Assembly (NCBI RefSeq): GCF_001618425.1
Contig: NZ_BDCU01000010.1
Coordinates: forward strand, 20,913 to 84,912
DNA: 64,000 nt
Direction: 5' to 3'
Source: Nocardia fusca NBRC 14340
Lineage (GTDB): Bacteria; Actinomycetota; Actinomycetes; Mycobacteriales; Mycobacteriaceae
In this document: positions 34,325 through 44,072 of the stretch, one piece after another
Numbering within the stretch: the stretch's first letter is position 1
Layout of the letters: each line of letters opens with the position of its first letter
Program-made: the position numbers and the translations under genes
The notes under the pieces: model-generated
The model's input: only the letters and a program-made list of their open reading frames with translations
The model's database searches: none
What the model was told of the DNA's origin: nothing

Positions 34325-35355
34325 GCCTTCCGCTGTTCTTCCTGCGTCCGCACCGCGTTCGCGCCCAATATCTTCACCAGTACGAACGCCGCCGCGAAGA
34401 TCAACAAGAAGGTGATCGTCGACAGTGCGGCCGCACTGTTGGGTCCCTGCCGCGTCTGCTCGACGACCAGGACCGACAGCGTCCGGGTGGCCGGGAGATT
34501 ATTGGTCATGATGGCGGGCAGGTCGTACATGCGCAGCGCGTCCATGGTGCGGAACAGCACCGCGACCAGCAGCGCCGGTTTGAGCAGCGGCATGGTGATC
34601 TGGGTGAACCGCTGCCAGGCCGAGGCGCCGTCCACCCGGGCCGCCTCGTAGACGTCGTCGGGGATGATCTGCAGGCCGGCCAGCAGCAGCAGCGCCACGA
34701 ACGGCGCGGTCTTCCACACATCGGCGGCGATCACCGCGAAACGGGCCGGCCACGCGTCGGAGGTCCACAGGATCTCGGTGCCGAACACGGTGTTGACCAC
34801 ACCGTCGTACTGGAACATGAACTCCCAGAGCCGGGCCGTCACCGCGGTCGGGATCGCCCACGGGATCAGCACCGCCGCGCGCAGCAGCGCCCGGCCCTTG
34901 AAGGTCTTGCCCATGACGATGGCCATACCGAGCCCGATCGCCACCTCCAGCGTCACCGTGACAACCGCGAAGAACAGCGTGACGCCGACGGCCCCCCAGA
35001 ACTCGGCGCCCAGATTACCGGTGGGGCATTCGGTGACGCCGCCGGTGATGACCTGGCATTGGCCGAGGATCCAGTGCAGGTAGTTGTAGAAGGTGCTTTC
35101 GCCGCTGTCGACGAAGCGGCCGGTCGTCTCGTCGAGCCGATCGTCGTAGGTGAACGACATCCACAGCGCCCGCAGCACCGGATAACCGATCACCACGGTG
35201 AGCGCTATCAGCACCGGCGCGACGAACAGCCACGCCCGGCCCGACATACGGACTTCGTCGCGAAGCCTGCTGGACGTCCCGCGATCGTCGGTCGCGTTCG
35301 CGGGCTTTACTGTACGGACCGACGCCTGCGCGTCCGTTCCGGAAGGATCCGACAC
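34321..35355 (-). CDS. sugA: Carbohydrate ABC transporter permease, SugA-like
   Basis: A 344-residue permease with six helices after a hydrophilic N-terminal region of about 40 residues. Its EAA loop DDVYEAARVDGASAWQRFTQI is near residue 230. The outer loop after helix 1 is long and contains two cysteines (GQCQVITGGVTECP) that could form a disulfide, a feature to compare with mycobacterial SugA. GTG start at 35355, 44 bp after lpqY; stop overlaps sugB. Together they form the channel of a sugar importer. Confidence 0.87.
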   Translation of the reverse strand: MSDPSGTDAQASVRTVKPANATDDRGTSSRLRDEVRMSGRAWLFVAPVLIALTVVIGYPVLRALWMSFTYDDRLDETTGRFVDSGESTFYNYLHWILGQCQVITGGVTECPTGNLGAEFWGAVGVTLFFAVVTVTLEVAIGLGMAIVMGKTFKGRALLRAAVLIPWAIPTAVTARLWEFMFQYDGVVNTVFGTEILWTSDAWPARFAVIAADVWKTAPFVALLLLAGLQIIPDDVYEAARVDGASAWQRFTQITMPLLKPALLVAVLFRTMDALRMYDLPAIMTNNLPATRTLSVLVVEQTRQGPNSAAALSTITFLLIFAAAFVLVKILGANAVRTQEEQRKA

Positions 35356-35399
35356 CGTTACTCTCTCCTACGGGCTCGCCGGGTCCGGTTGAACAATTT

Positions 35400-36683
35400 C
35401 TACGATCCGGCCGTCTCGATGCCCTTCTGCATGCCGATGATCGCGTCGTTCACGGACTTGGTTCCGGTCAGGGCAGCATATGCGTTGTCCTGAATGGCTT
35501 TGGACACCGCCGGATAGAACGGGGTGACCGGTCGGGGCACCGCGCTGGCGATGGAATCCTTCAAGGCGGGCAGGTACGGCATCTTGGCGATGAGCGCCGG
35601 ATCGTCGTAGATCGAGGCCCGTACCGACGGCAGCGCGCCGGAGGCGATGATGTGCTGGGCTTCCTCGCTGATCAGGAACTTCAGGAAATCCAGTGCTGTG
35701 GCCTTGTTCTCGGAATACGCGCTGATCGCGGCGTTGTAGCCGCCGAGGGTCGAGGCGCCGATCCCGGTGTCTCCGGGCAGCGGCGCGACCCCGAACTTGT
35801 CCTTGACCGCGGAGGCTTCCGAAGCGGCGTCACCGTAGGTGGAGGGCCAGCTGCGCAGGAACATGAGTTTGCCCTGGGTGAACGCGGCACCGCTCGTCGG
35901 TTCCTGGAAGGTGATGGCTTCGCGGGGGATATCGCCGACCCGATAGGCGTCCACCAGCTGCTCGAGCCCGGCCCGCGACTCCGGGCTGTTGACCGTCGGG
36001 GTGCGGCCGTCGGTGCCGACGAACGTTCCGCCGAAGGCGTTGATCACCTCGGCGGTGTTCACCGTCAGGCCCTCGTAGGGCGCGAACTGGCCCGCGTAGC
36101 AGCCGATCTGGTTGTCCCGGGCCAGCGGGCAGCCGGCGCGCATCTCGGCCCAGGTGAGCGGGGGATTCGGCACCAGGTCCTTGCGGTAGAACAGCAGGCC
36201 ACCGTTGGTGTTGCGGGGCGCGGCGTACAGGGTGCCGTTGTAGGTGGCGCTGGCCACCGGCGGCGACAGCAGCGGCGAGGTGTCGATGGCGAACTGGTCC
36301 TCCAAGGGCTGGATCCAGCCCTTGGCCGCGAACTCCGCGGTCCACGGCACGTCGAGGGCGACCACGTCGTAGTCGGTCGATTTCGCGCGCATGTGCTCGA
36401 CCAGATCGTCGTACTGGGCCGAGGCGTCGTTGGACTGTTCCTTGTAGGTGACCTGCTCGTCGGGATGGGTGGCGTTCCAGCGGTCGATGACCTGCTTGAC
36501 CGCACCGGTCTCGGTGGTGTCCTTACCTTCGACGTAGGTGATCGGGCCGCGGCCGTCCTGGTTCATGCCGAGCTGTTCATCGGTGTCGCTCGTGTTGCAG
36601 GCGGTGGCAAAGGTCACGGTCAGCAGCGCGATCGGCCATAGGACGAGCGCGGCACGTAGAGACGGCGCCTTCTTGAAAGCCAT
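35400..36683 (-). CDS. lpqY: Sugar-binding lipoprotein of the ABC importer, LpqY-like
   Basis: A 427-residue extracytoplasmic solute-binding protein. It has a basic start, a hydrophobic stretch (about 9-27) and a lipobox-like FATAC with Cys29 as the probable lipid anchor. The mature part shows family 1 binding-protein features (YDVVALDVPWTAEFAAKGW near residue 105, SENKATALDFLKFL near 325). ATG 36683 follows GGAG; an extension 20 codons upstream would hide the signal peptide. It is first in lpqY-sugA-sugB. Trehalose is the expected ligand if it is a true LpqY; this cannot be proved from sequence alone. Confidence 0.87.
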   Translation of the reverse strand: MAFKKAPSLRAALVLWPIALLTVTFATACNTSDTDEQLGMNQDGRGPITYVEGKDTTETGAVKQVIDRWNATHPDEQVTYKEQSNDASAQYDDLVEHMRAKSTDYDVVALDVPWTAEFAAKGWIQPLEDQFAIDTSPLLSPPVASATYNGTLYAAPRNTNGGLLFYRKDLVPNPPLTWAEMRAGCPLARDNQIGCYAGQFAPYEGLTVNTAEVINAFGGTFVGTDGRTPTVNSPESRAGLEQLVDAYRVGDIPREAITFQEPTSGAAFTQGKLMFLRSWPSTYGDAASEASAVKDKFGVAPLPGDTGIGASTLGGYNAAISAYSENKATALDFLKFLISEEAQHIIASGALPSVRASIYDDPALIAKMPYLPALKDSIASAVPRPVTPFYPAVSKAIQDNAYAALTGTKSVNDAIIGMQKGIETAGS

Positions 36684-37074
36684 CGCGGAACTCCAGGGTC
36701 GACACAGTGAGCGGCAGCACAACGCAACATACATGGTGTGCACGCTCGGTGTCGGATACTCCCGTACCGAAGTGAGCGGAGGCGCGCGTGGCCACGGACA
36801 TCGGCGACTCCGCCGGGACGGGGCGCAAGGCCGGGCGTCGGCGGGCGTCGCGGGTATAACGACTGGTAGGCGTACCTCCGCATTCGCTCCGGCCGTGCGC
36901 GGACAGAGGACGGGCTATGCCCGGCTGCGCCGGCTGGGCGTACCTCCGCATTCGCTCCGGCCGTGCGCGGACAGAGGACGGGCTATGCCCGGCTGCGCCG
37001 GCTGGGCGTACCTCCGCATTCGCTCCGGCCGTGCGCGGACAGAGGACGGGCTGCGCCGATTAGGCTGTAGCCCG
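36684..37074. other. Intergenic region with lpqY promoter and a 68-bp tandem repeat
   Basis: These 391 bp lie between the divergent lpqY-like gene and the DUF2786 gene. I see no gene. The lpqY-proximal part must hold its promoter, while the right half is taken by a tandem repeat described separately. A long frame runs through the region but the 68-bp period is not a multiple of three, so the copies would be read in different frames. Confidence 0.7.
36869..37052. repeat. 68-bp direct tandem repeat, about 2.7 copies
   Basis: The unit beginning GGCGTACCTCCGCATTCGCT starts at 36869, 36937 and 37005, exactly 68 bp apart. Copies 1 and 2 are identical as far as I can read; copy 3 is cut short at about 37052, after GACGGGCT, by loss of the ATGCCCGGCT block. 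Each unit contains CCGGCTGCGCCGGCT at the junction, which can fold back. The last copy ends 22 bp before the DUF2786 start codon. Such repeats vary in copy number between strains and may alter the promoter of that gene. Confidence 0.92.
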
Positions 37075-37935
37075 ATGTCCTCCGCGAACGCAGTCTCCGA
37101 TCGCCTGCTCACCAGGATCGGTGGACTGCTGCGCAAAGCCGAATCCACCGACAACGAGCACGAGGCGGAGGCGTTCCTGGCCGCGGCGCAGCGGCTGGCG
37201 ACCCGGTCCTCGATCGACCTGGCGGTGGCGCGGGCACACACCCGGGACCGGGAACGGCCCAGCGCGCTGATCCAGCGGATGATCCCGATCGGTGAACCCG
37301 GCCGCAAGGGTCTGCGCACCTATGTGCAGCTGTTCGTGGCCATCGCCACCGCCAACGATGTGCGCTGTGATGTGGCCCGCACCTCGACCCAGGTCTACGC
37401 CTACGGGTTCGCGGCGGATATCGCCGTCTGCGAAGCGCTCTACTCCAGCCTGCTGGTGCAGATGGTGCGGGCGTCGGACCGGTACATCAAGTCCGGCGAT
37501 CACCGGGCCGCGACCATGGAGAAGGTCGTCACCGAGCGCCGGGCCGGGCGGCGGGTGCGCCGCGTGGTGCGGGTCCCGGTGGCCGGGGTGACGGCCAGGC
37601 TGAATTTCCAGCTCGCGTTCGCCGAGCGCATCGGAATCCGGCTCGCCGAGGCCAGAGCGGACGTCGAACGGTCCGCGACCGGCCGCGACGTCCGGACCGC
37701 CACACCGGGCGCTGCGGACCGGGCCGCGGAAACGGCGCTGGCATTGCGCGGCAAGGAGATCGAGCTCGCCGATTTCTACACCCGTAACTCGGAGGCCCGC
37801 GGCACCTGGCGCGGACCGCGCACCTCCACCGGCTACGCCCCGGACGCCCGGCGCGCGGGGGACCGGGCCGGGCGGGCGGCCCGGCTCGGGCCGGCGCGGG
37901 AACTGGACGGGGCGCGCGGGCAACTCCCCGGATAG
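37075..37935 (+). CDS. DUF2786 protein
   Basis: A 286-residue cytoplasmic protein. The N-terminal DUF2786 motif (about 8-50: RIGGLLRKAESTDNEHEAEAFLAAAQRLATRSSIDLAVA) is seen in actinobacterial and phage proteins of unknown role. The rest is helical and basic, ending in an Arg/Gly-rich tail. ATG 37075 was chosen (MSSANAVSDRLL); the open frame further upstream runs through the 68-bp repeat and is not coding. It is followed 6 bp later by a zinc-metallohydrolase-like gene, a pairing I have seen in other actinobacteria, and the two should work together. Confidence 0.85.
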   Translation: MSSANAVSDRLLTRIGGLLRKAESTDNEHEAEAFLAAAQRLATRSSIDLAVARAHTRDRERPSALIQRMIPIGEPGRKGLRTYVQLFVAIATANDVRCDVARTSTQVYAYGFAADIAVCEALYSSLLVQMVRASDRYIKSGDHRAATMEKVVTERRAGRRVRRVVRVPVAGVTARLNFQLAFAERIGIRLAEARADVERSATGRDVRTATPGAADRAAETALALRGKEIELADFYTRNSEARGTWRGPRTSTGYAPDARRAGDRAGRAARLGPARELDGARGQLPG

Positions 37936-37941
37936 CCGGCC

Positions 37942-38463
37942 GTGCGGGATACGCAGCGCGCCAGGGTGTACGACGCCGAGCAGCTGGTGCGTTCGGTCTT
38001 CGACCGGGCGGCGGAATTCGGGCAGCGCACGGTCGAAGTGCACGGGTCGCGGCTGACCTTACCGGTGGAGCGGAAATTCGCCTCGGTGGATTCGGTGCAG
38101 CAGTACTGCGACCGGGTACTCGCTCTCGGCTGGGTCGCGGCTACCTGGGAGCGGGCGGGTGTGCCGATCCGGGTGCGCGCTCGTGCCGGAAATATCGCCG
38201 CTCATTACGAATCCGGGCAGGCCGTGCTGGCGGTACCCCTGCGCGCGGAGACCTCGGCGCGCGGTCGGACCGCGTGGGCGCTGCGAGAACTGGTCGTTCT
38301 GCACGAATTGGCACACCATCTCGAACCACGGCCGGAGGCGGTGGCCGCACACGGACCCGAATTCTGTTCGCGGTATGTGGATTTGGCCGACGGCGTGATC
38401 GGACCGGAGGCGGGGCTGCTGTTACGCCTGACCTTCCACGACTCGGGCGTTCGGTTGGGTTGA
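37942..38463 (+). CDS. TIGR04338-type putative zinc metallohydrolase
   Basis: A 173-residue protein with the zincin motif HELAHH at about residues 122-127, preceded by the hydrophobic LRELVVL strand. A third ligand is likely provided by the histidine in AAHGPEF about 12 residues later. It belongs to the small actinobacterial family TIGR04338 found beside DUF2786 genes. It has no signal peptide, so it acts inside the cell. Start GTG 37942 (VRDTQRARVYDAEQLV). Substrate unknown. Confidence 0.87.
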   Translation: MRDTQRARVYDAEQLVRSVFDRAAEFGQRTVEVHGSRLTLPVERKFASVDSVQQYCDRVLALGWVAATWERAGVPIRVRARAGNIAAHYESGQAVLAVPLRAETSARGRTAWALRELVVLHELAHHLEPRPEAVAAHGPEFCSRYVDLADGVIGPEAGLLLRLTFHDSGVRLG

Positions 38464-38551
38464 GTCGCGGTTTCGACGCCCCGGGAAGTTCGTCCAGAGC
38501 GCATCCGGGTTCGTCGGACGGGCACGGAGGCATACGGGCCGAGCGTGTCGT

Positions 38552-38591
38552 CGGCCACGAACACCGTTCTCGCCCCGGGTGTTCGTGGCCG
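38552..38591. terminator. Bidirectional terminator between convergent genes
   Basis: CGGCCACGAACACC (38552-38565) pairs perfectly with GGTGTTCGTGGCCG (38578-38591) over a 12-nt loop. It sits between the metallohydrolase-like gene and the epoxide hydrolase gene, 7 bp from the latter's stop, and can serve both. Confidence 0.85.
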
Positions 38592-38597
38592 GCAGTT

Positions 38598-39833
38598 TCA
38601 GCGCGGCGCGTCCGGTCCGGTCCGGAGGTCGGTGAGGAAGAAGGCCCGGATGTCCTCGGCGAGTAGTTCGGGGACCTCCATGGCGGCGAAGTGGCCGCCG
38701 CGGTCGAACTCCGACCAGTGCCGGATGTCGTAGAGCCGTTCGGCCAGCGGTCGCACCGACTGGGTGATGTCGTGGGCGAACACCGCCACCCCGAGCGGCA
38801 CCGGGCACGGTGCCGACCCCCGGGCGGACTCGCGCGTCAGTCGTGCCGAGGAGGCCGCGGTGGCGGTCAGCCAGTACAGCGAGACATCGGTGAGCATCCG
38901 CTCATCGCTGACGGGTGTGCGAGGGTCGGTCCACTGGGCGAAGCGCTCCGCGATCCAGGCCAGCTGGCCGACCGGTGAGTCGGTCAACGCGTAGCCGATG
39001 GTCTGCGGGGTGGTGGCCTGCAACGCCTGGTAGGGGGGCCGGTTCGCCATCAGGTACTGCACCTTGTCGAGCCGGGCGCGATCGGTTTCGGACAGTTCGA
39101 GGCCGGCGGCGGGGTCCGGCCGGGTCGGCAGGTAGTTGACGTGCACTCCGACGACGTGTTCGGGTGCCAGCGCGCCGAGCGCCTGGGAGATACCGGAACC
39201 GAAATCGCCGCCCTGCGCGCCGAAGCGCTCGTATCCGAGGCGGTGCATCAGTTCGGCCCAGGCCCTGGCGACCCTGGTGGTGTCCCAGCCGCGCTCATGG
39301 GTGGGCCCGGAGAAACCGAAGCCCGGGATGGAGGGGATCACGAGGTGGAAATCGCGGGAGAGCGGTTCGATCACGTCGAGGAACTCCAGGAACGAGCCGG
39401 GCCAGCCGTGGGTCAGGATCAGCGGCAGCGCATCGGGTTTCGCCGATCGGATATGGACGAAGTGGATGTTCTGCCCGTCGATCTCGGTGGTGAAGTGCGG
39501 GAGTTCGTTGAGTTCGGCTTCGTGCGCGCGCCAGTTGTAGCCGGTGCGCCAGTATTCGGCGAGCTCCCGCAGCCGGGCCAGCGGGAATCCGTAATCCGTA
39601 CCGGCGTCGGTGATCTCGTTGGGCCAGCGGGTGCGGGCGAGCCGGTCCGCCAGATCGTCGAGGTCGGCCTGCGGGATATCGATCTGGAAAGCGGTGATGG
39701 CGGTCGGGTTCACGGTGGTCTCCTGAGCGGGAGTGGGTCGAGGGTCGGCGGATGGAATGAGGGAGGTACACCCCGTCACGGTGAGGGTGAGGGCGATCGC
39801 GGCGAGGGCGGCGTATCGAACAGGACCGTCCAT
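38598..39833 (-). CDS. Lipoprotein epoxide hydrolase (EHN domain, alpha/beta fold)
   Basis: A 411-residue alpha/beta hydrolase of the microsomal-type epoxide hydrolase group. The EHN N-terminal domain (about 42-150) begins ITAFQIDIPQADLDDLADRL. The oxyanion motif LTHGWPGSF follows, then the nucleophile Asp in QGGDFGSG and the catalytic His in DRGGHFAAME. Unlike most relatives it has a signal peptide with lipobox VTGC (Cys22), so it should be anchored outside the membrane. ATG 39833 follows AAGGAG. Two palindromes lie just upstream of the start. It would open epoxides by ester formation and water attack; the natural substrate is unknown. Confidence 0.88.
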   Translation of the reverse strand: MDGPVRYAALAAIALTLTVTGCTSLIPSADPRPTPAQETTVNPTAITAFQIDIPQADLDDLADRLARTRWPNEITDAGTDYGFPLARLRELAEYWRTGYNWRAHEAELNELPHFTTEIDGQNIHFVHIRSAKPDALPLILTHGWPGSFLEFLDVIEPLSRDFHLVIPSIPGFGFSGPTHERGWDTTRVARAWAELMHRLGYERFGAQGGDFGSGISQALGALAPEHVVGVHVNYLPTRPDPAAGLELSETDRARLDKVQYLMANRPPYQALQATTPQTIGYALTDSPVGQLAWIAERFAQWTDPRTPVSDERMLTDVSLYWLTATAASSARLTRESARGSAPCPVPLGVAVFAHDITQSVRPLAERLYDIRHWSEFDRGGHFAAMEVPELLAEDIRAFFLTDLRTGPDAPR

Positions 39834-39845
39834 GTGGCTCCTTTT

Positions 39846-39885
39846 GTTGGTAACGCCAACGATAGCAACAGTTGGTATAACCAAC
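39846..39885. promoter_or_regulatory. Two 15-bp palindromes upstream of the epoxide hydrolase
   Basis: GTTGGTAACGCCAAC (39846-39860) and GTTGGTATAACCAAC (39871-39885) share the half site GTTGG/CCAAC and lie 25 bp apart centre to centre, 13 bp upstream of the start codon. The second is a perfect GTTGGT-ATA-ACCAAC repeat. This is the look of a TetR- or MarR-type double operator covering the promoter. No regulator gene is adjacent, so the binding protein must be encoded elsewhere. Confidence 0.75.
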
Positions 39886-40160
39886 AAATATGAAGCCGGG
39901 TGGTGCTGGAGGCGCGCGCCGAAAAGCCGGAAAACGGCTGGTCGAAAAGGGTGGAGCCGTGCGATGGGGAGACGGTGCCCGTCGCCGCGGCCGCCTCCGA
40001 CGCCATGTTGAACGACGAGGCCGGCCGCGCCGCGCACGGCCTGAAACGAGGCGTCAGTGGTAGAAACGCGGCCCGGCGACCGAAACCATGAACCTTCCGG
40101 CAGTTCTGGTAGGCGGCCGCGGGCGGAGGAGATGCCGCCGGATGCGACCGCGATAGGACC
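39886..40160. other. Stretch without a recognised gene between epoxide hydrolase and menC
   Basis: About 275 bp. Short frames exist on both strands but none has a good ribosome site with the third-position G+C of the neighbours, and none resembles a known family. A lost regulator gene is possible given the operator pair next door, but I cannot recognise one. Confidence 0.5.
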
Positions 40161-41153
40161 TCACACTTCGGTGTGCCGCGACTCCAGCAACCGTCGCATG
40201 CGGGCGATCCACCATTCGGTGCGCTCCGGATCCGGGTGGCGGTACTTCTCCAGCAGGTCGGGATCCGGTGCGGGGGCGGTACGCGGGAGCGGTAGGAAAC
40301 CATCCACCGGGCGCAGGGGTTCGGTGACGATATCGCCCTCGAACAGGTTCACCGTGCCGAGACCGCACGCGTGATCGAGCTCCGGGAGGGCGCCGGCCAG
40401 GGCCAGCTGCGCGGCCAGCCCGACGCTGGTTTCCAGGGCGGAGGAGATCACGCACGGTAGTCCGGCGGCCTCGGCGACCCGCAGGGCTCGCCGCACGCCG
40501 CCGAGCGGAGTGCATTTGAGGACCGCGATATCCGCGGCGCCGGCCACCGCGACCCGCAGCGGGTCCTCGGCGCGGCGGATGGATTCGTCGGCGGCGATGG
40601 GTACCTCGACCCGGCGGCGTACGTCGGCCAGTTCCTCGATCGTGCGGCACGGTTGCTCGACGTATTCCAGACCGCCTGCAGCCCGGTCGATCTCGCGGAT
40701 GTGCCGGACGGCGGTGGCGACATCCCAGACGGCATTGGCATCGACGCGGATCGCGCCGCCCGGTCCCAGTGCCGACCGTACGGCTTCCACCCGGGCCAGA
40801 TCCTCCGGCAGTGATCTGGGATGGTCGGCGATCTTCACCTTCGCCGTGCGGCAACCGGACCCGGCGACGATCTCGTATGCCCGGTCCGGGCCGACAGCGG
40901 GCACCGTGCAGTTGACCGGGATCCGGTCCCGCACCGGTTCCGGCCAGCCGACGGTGATCTGTTCGAGGGTGGTGTCCAGCCAGTGCCCGGCCTCGTGGTC
41001 GGCGTATTCGGCGAACGGGCAGAATTCGCCCCAGCCGCGGGGCCCCCGCAGCAGCACCCCTTCGCGCACGGTGATCCCGCGGAACTTCGACCGCAGCGGA
41101 ATCGCGTAGACGTGCACCTCGTCGATCCGGGGCAGTTCGCTCACCGTGACCAC
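40161..41153 (-). CDS. menC: o-Succinylbenzoate synthase
   Basis: MenC dehydrates SHCHC to o-succinylbenzoate in menaquinone synthesis. The 330-residue protein has the enolase-superfamily pattern in order: the lysine pair KVKIAD near residue 105, metal ligands in RVDANAVW, YVEQPC and AADES, and the second catalytic lysine in VLKCTPLGG near 215. Start GTG 41153. Other men genes are not in this window, so menC is separated from them here. Other enolase-family enzymes (such as dipeptide epimerases) are possible but the short actinobacterial MenC length and the N-terminus fit well. Confidence 0.85.
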   Translation of the reverse strand: MVTVSELPRIDEVHVYAIPLRSKFRGITVREGVLLRGPRGWGEFCPFAEYADHEAGHWLDTTLEQITVGWPEPVRDRIPVNCTVPAVGPDRAYEIVAGSGCRTAKVKIADHPRSLPEDLARVEAVRSALGPGGAIRVDANAVWDVATAVRHIREIDRAAGGLEYVEQPCRTIEELADVRRRVEVPIAADESIRRAEDPLRVAVAGAADIAVLKCTPLGGVRRALRVAEAAGLPCVISSALETSVGLAAQLALAGALPELDHACGLGTVNLFEGDIVTEPLRPVDGFLPLPRTAPAPDPDLLEKYRHPDPERTEWWIARMRRLLESRHTEV

Positions 41154-41243
41154 ACTAGGCCAGGTCGTGCGCGCGGCCGGGGACGAGCCGGCGTCGGCCG
41201 GGTGGTGGCCGCGCGGCCACCACCCGGTCCGTACCGCCCGCGA

Positions 41244-42413
41244 TCAGAGCCGTTCGAGAATCGTGGCGTTGGCCAGGCCGCCCGCCTCGCACATGGTCTG
41301 CAGACCGTAGCGGGCGCCGCGGTCGTGCATGGCGTGGACGAGGGTGGTCATCAGCCGGGCCCCGGAGGCGCCGAGCGGATGGCCGAGGGCGATCGCACCG
41401 CCGTTGACATTGACCCGCCCGGGGTCGGCGCCGGTGTCGTGTTCCCAGGCCGTCACCACGGAGGCGAACGCTTCGTTGATCTCGATGAGGTCGATATCGG
41501 CGAGGGTGAGCCCGGCCCGGTCCAGGACCTTGCGGGTGGCCGGGATGACCGCGGTCAGCATGAGCAGCGGGTCGTCTCCGGCCACCGCGAAACTGTGCAG
41601 CCGGGCCAGTGGGCGCAGGCCGAGCGCGCGGGCCCGTTCACTGGTGGTGATGAGCACGGCGGCGCTGCCGTCGCTGATCTGGCTCGCCGTCGCCGCCGTG
41701 ATGTTCCAGCCGATCTGCGGGAACCGTTCGGCCATGGCCGGGTCGTAATAGGCGGGCTTCAGCCCGGCCAGGGTGTCGAGGGTGGAGCCGGTGCGGATGC
41801 CCTCGTCGGTGTCGAGGCCCGCCAGCGGGGCCAGCTCGGCGGCGAATTGCCCGTTCTTGGTGGCCCGGGCCGCCTTTTCGTGGCTGTTCAGTGCGAATTC
41901 GTCGAGCTGCGCCCGGCTCAGCCCCCATTTCGCGGCGATGAGTTCGGCGCTGATGCCCTGGGGGACCAGCCCGTCCGGATACCGCCGGGCGAAACCCACC
42001 CCGGAGATGTCGTCGGCGCCCCGGGCGCTCGCGCCCATCGGGACACGGCTCATGGATTCGACTCCGGTGGCCACCACCATGTCGTAGGCGCCGGCGAGCA
42101 CGCCCTGCGCGGCGAAGTGGACGGCCTGCTGGCTGCTGCCGCACTGGCGGTCGACCGTGGTGGCCGGGACCGATTCGGGGAAACCGGCCGCCAGCGCCGC
42201 TCGCCGGGTCATGTTCACGCCCTGTTCGCCGACCTGGCTCACCACCCCGCCGATCACGTCGTCGATGAGGGCCGGGTCCACCCCGGTCCGGGTGATCAGC
42301 GCGCTCAGGCTGTGGGCCATGAAGTCCACCGGGTGGATGCCGTGCAGGGCGCCGTTGGGCCTGCCGCGTCCGATGGGGGTCCGTACCGCATCGACGATGA
42401 CCGCGTCTCGCAT
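41244..42413 (-). CDS. Acetyl-CoA C-acetyltransferase-type thiolase
   Basis: A 389-residue thiolase that condenses or splits acyl-CoA. The nucleophile cysteine is Cys91 in DRQCGSSQQA. The active-site loops EINEAFASVV near 325, GGAIALGHPLGASGAR near 350 and CEAGGLANATILERL at the end are complete, so it should be active. Its close match is to the steroid/fatty-acid FadA-like thiolases of actinobacteria. ATG 42413 start. It is divergent from an HxlR regulator with an inverted repeat between, which is an unusual control arrangement for a thiolase and suggests an inducible degradation step. Confidence 0.92.
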   Translation of the reverse strand: MRDAVIVDAVRTPIGRGRPNGALHGIHPVDFMAHSLSALITRTGVDPALIDDVIGGVVSQVGEQGVNMTRRAALAAGFPESVPATTVDRQCGSSQQAVHFAAQGVLAGAYDMVVATGVESMSRVPMGASARGADDISGVGFARRYPDGLVPQGISAELIAAKWGLSRAQLDEFALNSHEKAARATKNGQFAAELAPLAGLDTDEGIRTGSTLDTLAGLKPAYYDPAMAERFPQIGWNITAATASQISDGSAAVLITTSERARALGLRPLARLHSFAVAGDDPLLMLTAVIPATRKVLDRAGLTLADIDLIEINEAFASVVTAWEHDTGADPGRVNVNGGAIALGHPLGASGARLMTTLVHAMHDRGARYGLQTMCEAGGLANATILERL

Positions 42414-42442
42414 ATCGATTCCTTCCGCCGCCGGGGCGAACC

Positions 42443-42466
42443 CTGGCTAAAGTTATCTAAAGCCAG
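42443..42466. promoter_or_regulatory. Candidate HxlR operator between thiolase and hxlR-type gene
   Basis: CTGGCT (42443-42448) is repeated inverted as AGCCAG (42461-42466), and inside this the direct repeat CTAAAG occurs at 42447 and 42457, one helical turn apart. The site is in AT-richer DNA, 30 bp from the thiolase start and 51 bp from the regulator start, so one bound dimer could control both genes. Confidence 0.6.
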
Positions 42467-42998
42467 ATTAGGTGCTGACATCAGTGGAGGCAAGTCAGGG
42501 TCGATATGATGGGCGGATGGCAGCGGTGATGGAAGGCCCTCTGGCCGATCTCGACTCGTGGAAACCCGACCACTGCTCGATCGCGATGGCGCTCGAGGTG
42601 GTCGGCACCCGCTCGGCGATCCTGATCCTGCGGGAGGCCTACTACGGCACCACCCGGTTCGACGGTTTCGCCGCCCGGGTGGGAATCACCGACGCCGCCG
42701 TGGCCGGCCAGTTGCGCAAGCTCACCCAGGCCGGGCTGTTCACCAGGCAGCCCTATCGGGAAGAAGGAAAACGCACCCGCCACGAATACGTACTGACCGC
42801 GAAAGGCCGCGATCTGCTACCCGTGGTGCTGGCGCTCATGCAGTGGGGCAATGCCCACCTGCAACCCGGGCCGCCCCCGCTGGGCCTGGTCGAGGCGGCC
42901 ACCGGGGACCCGGTCCGGGTACAGGTGCGCAGCGAATCCGGCCGCGAGATCGGCGTGGACGATCTCGGCGTCCGGCTCAACGAGCAGTGGCGCGCGAA

Positions 42999-44072
<1,074 letters not shown>

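Noticed and set aside
36869..37052. CRISPR array
   Set aside because: The repeats are directly tandem with no unique spacers, only about 2.7 copies, and no cas genes are near.
36538..37074. Upstream extension of the DUF2786 gene through the tandem repeat
   Set aside because: The repeat period of 68 bp would be read in changing frames, and the family N-terminus fits ATG 37075.
39900..40091. A short plus-strand frame that might be a regulator for the double palindrome
   Set aside because: No helix-turn-helix pattern, no ribosome site and no resemblance to TetR or MarR proteins.
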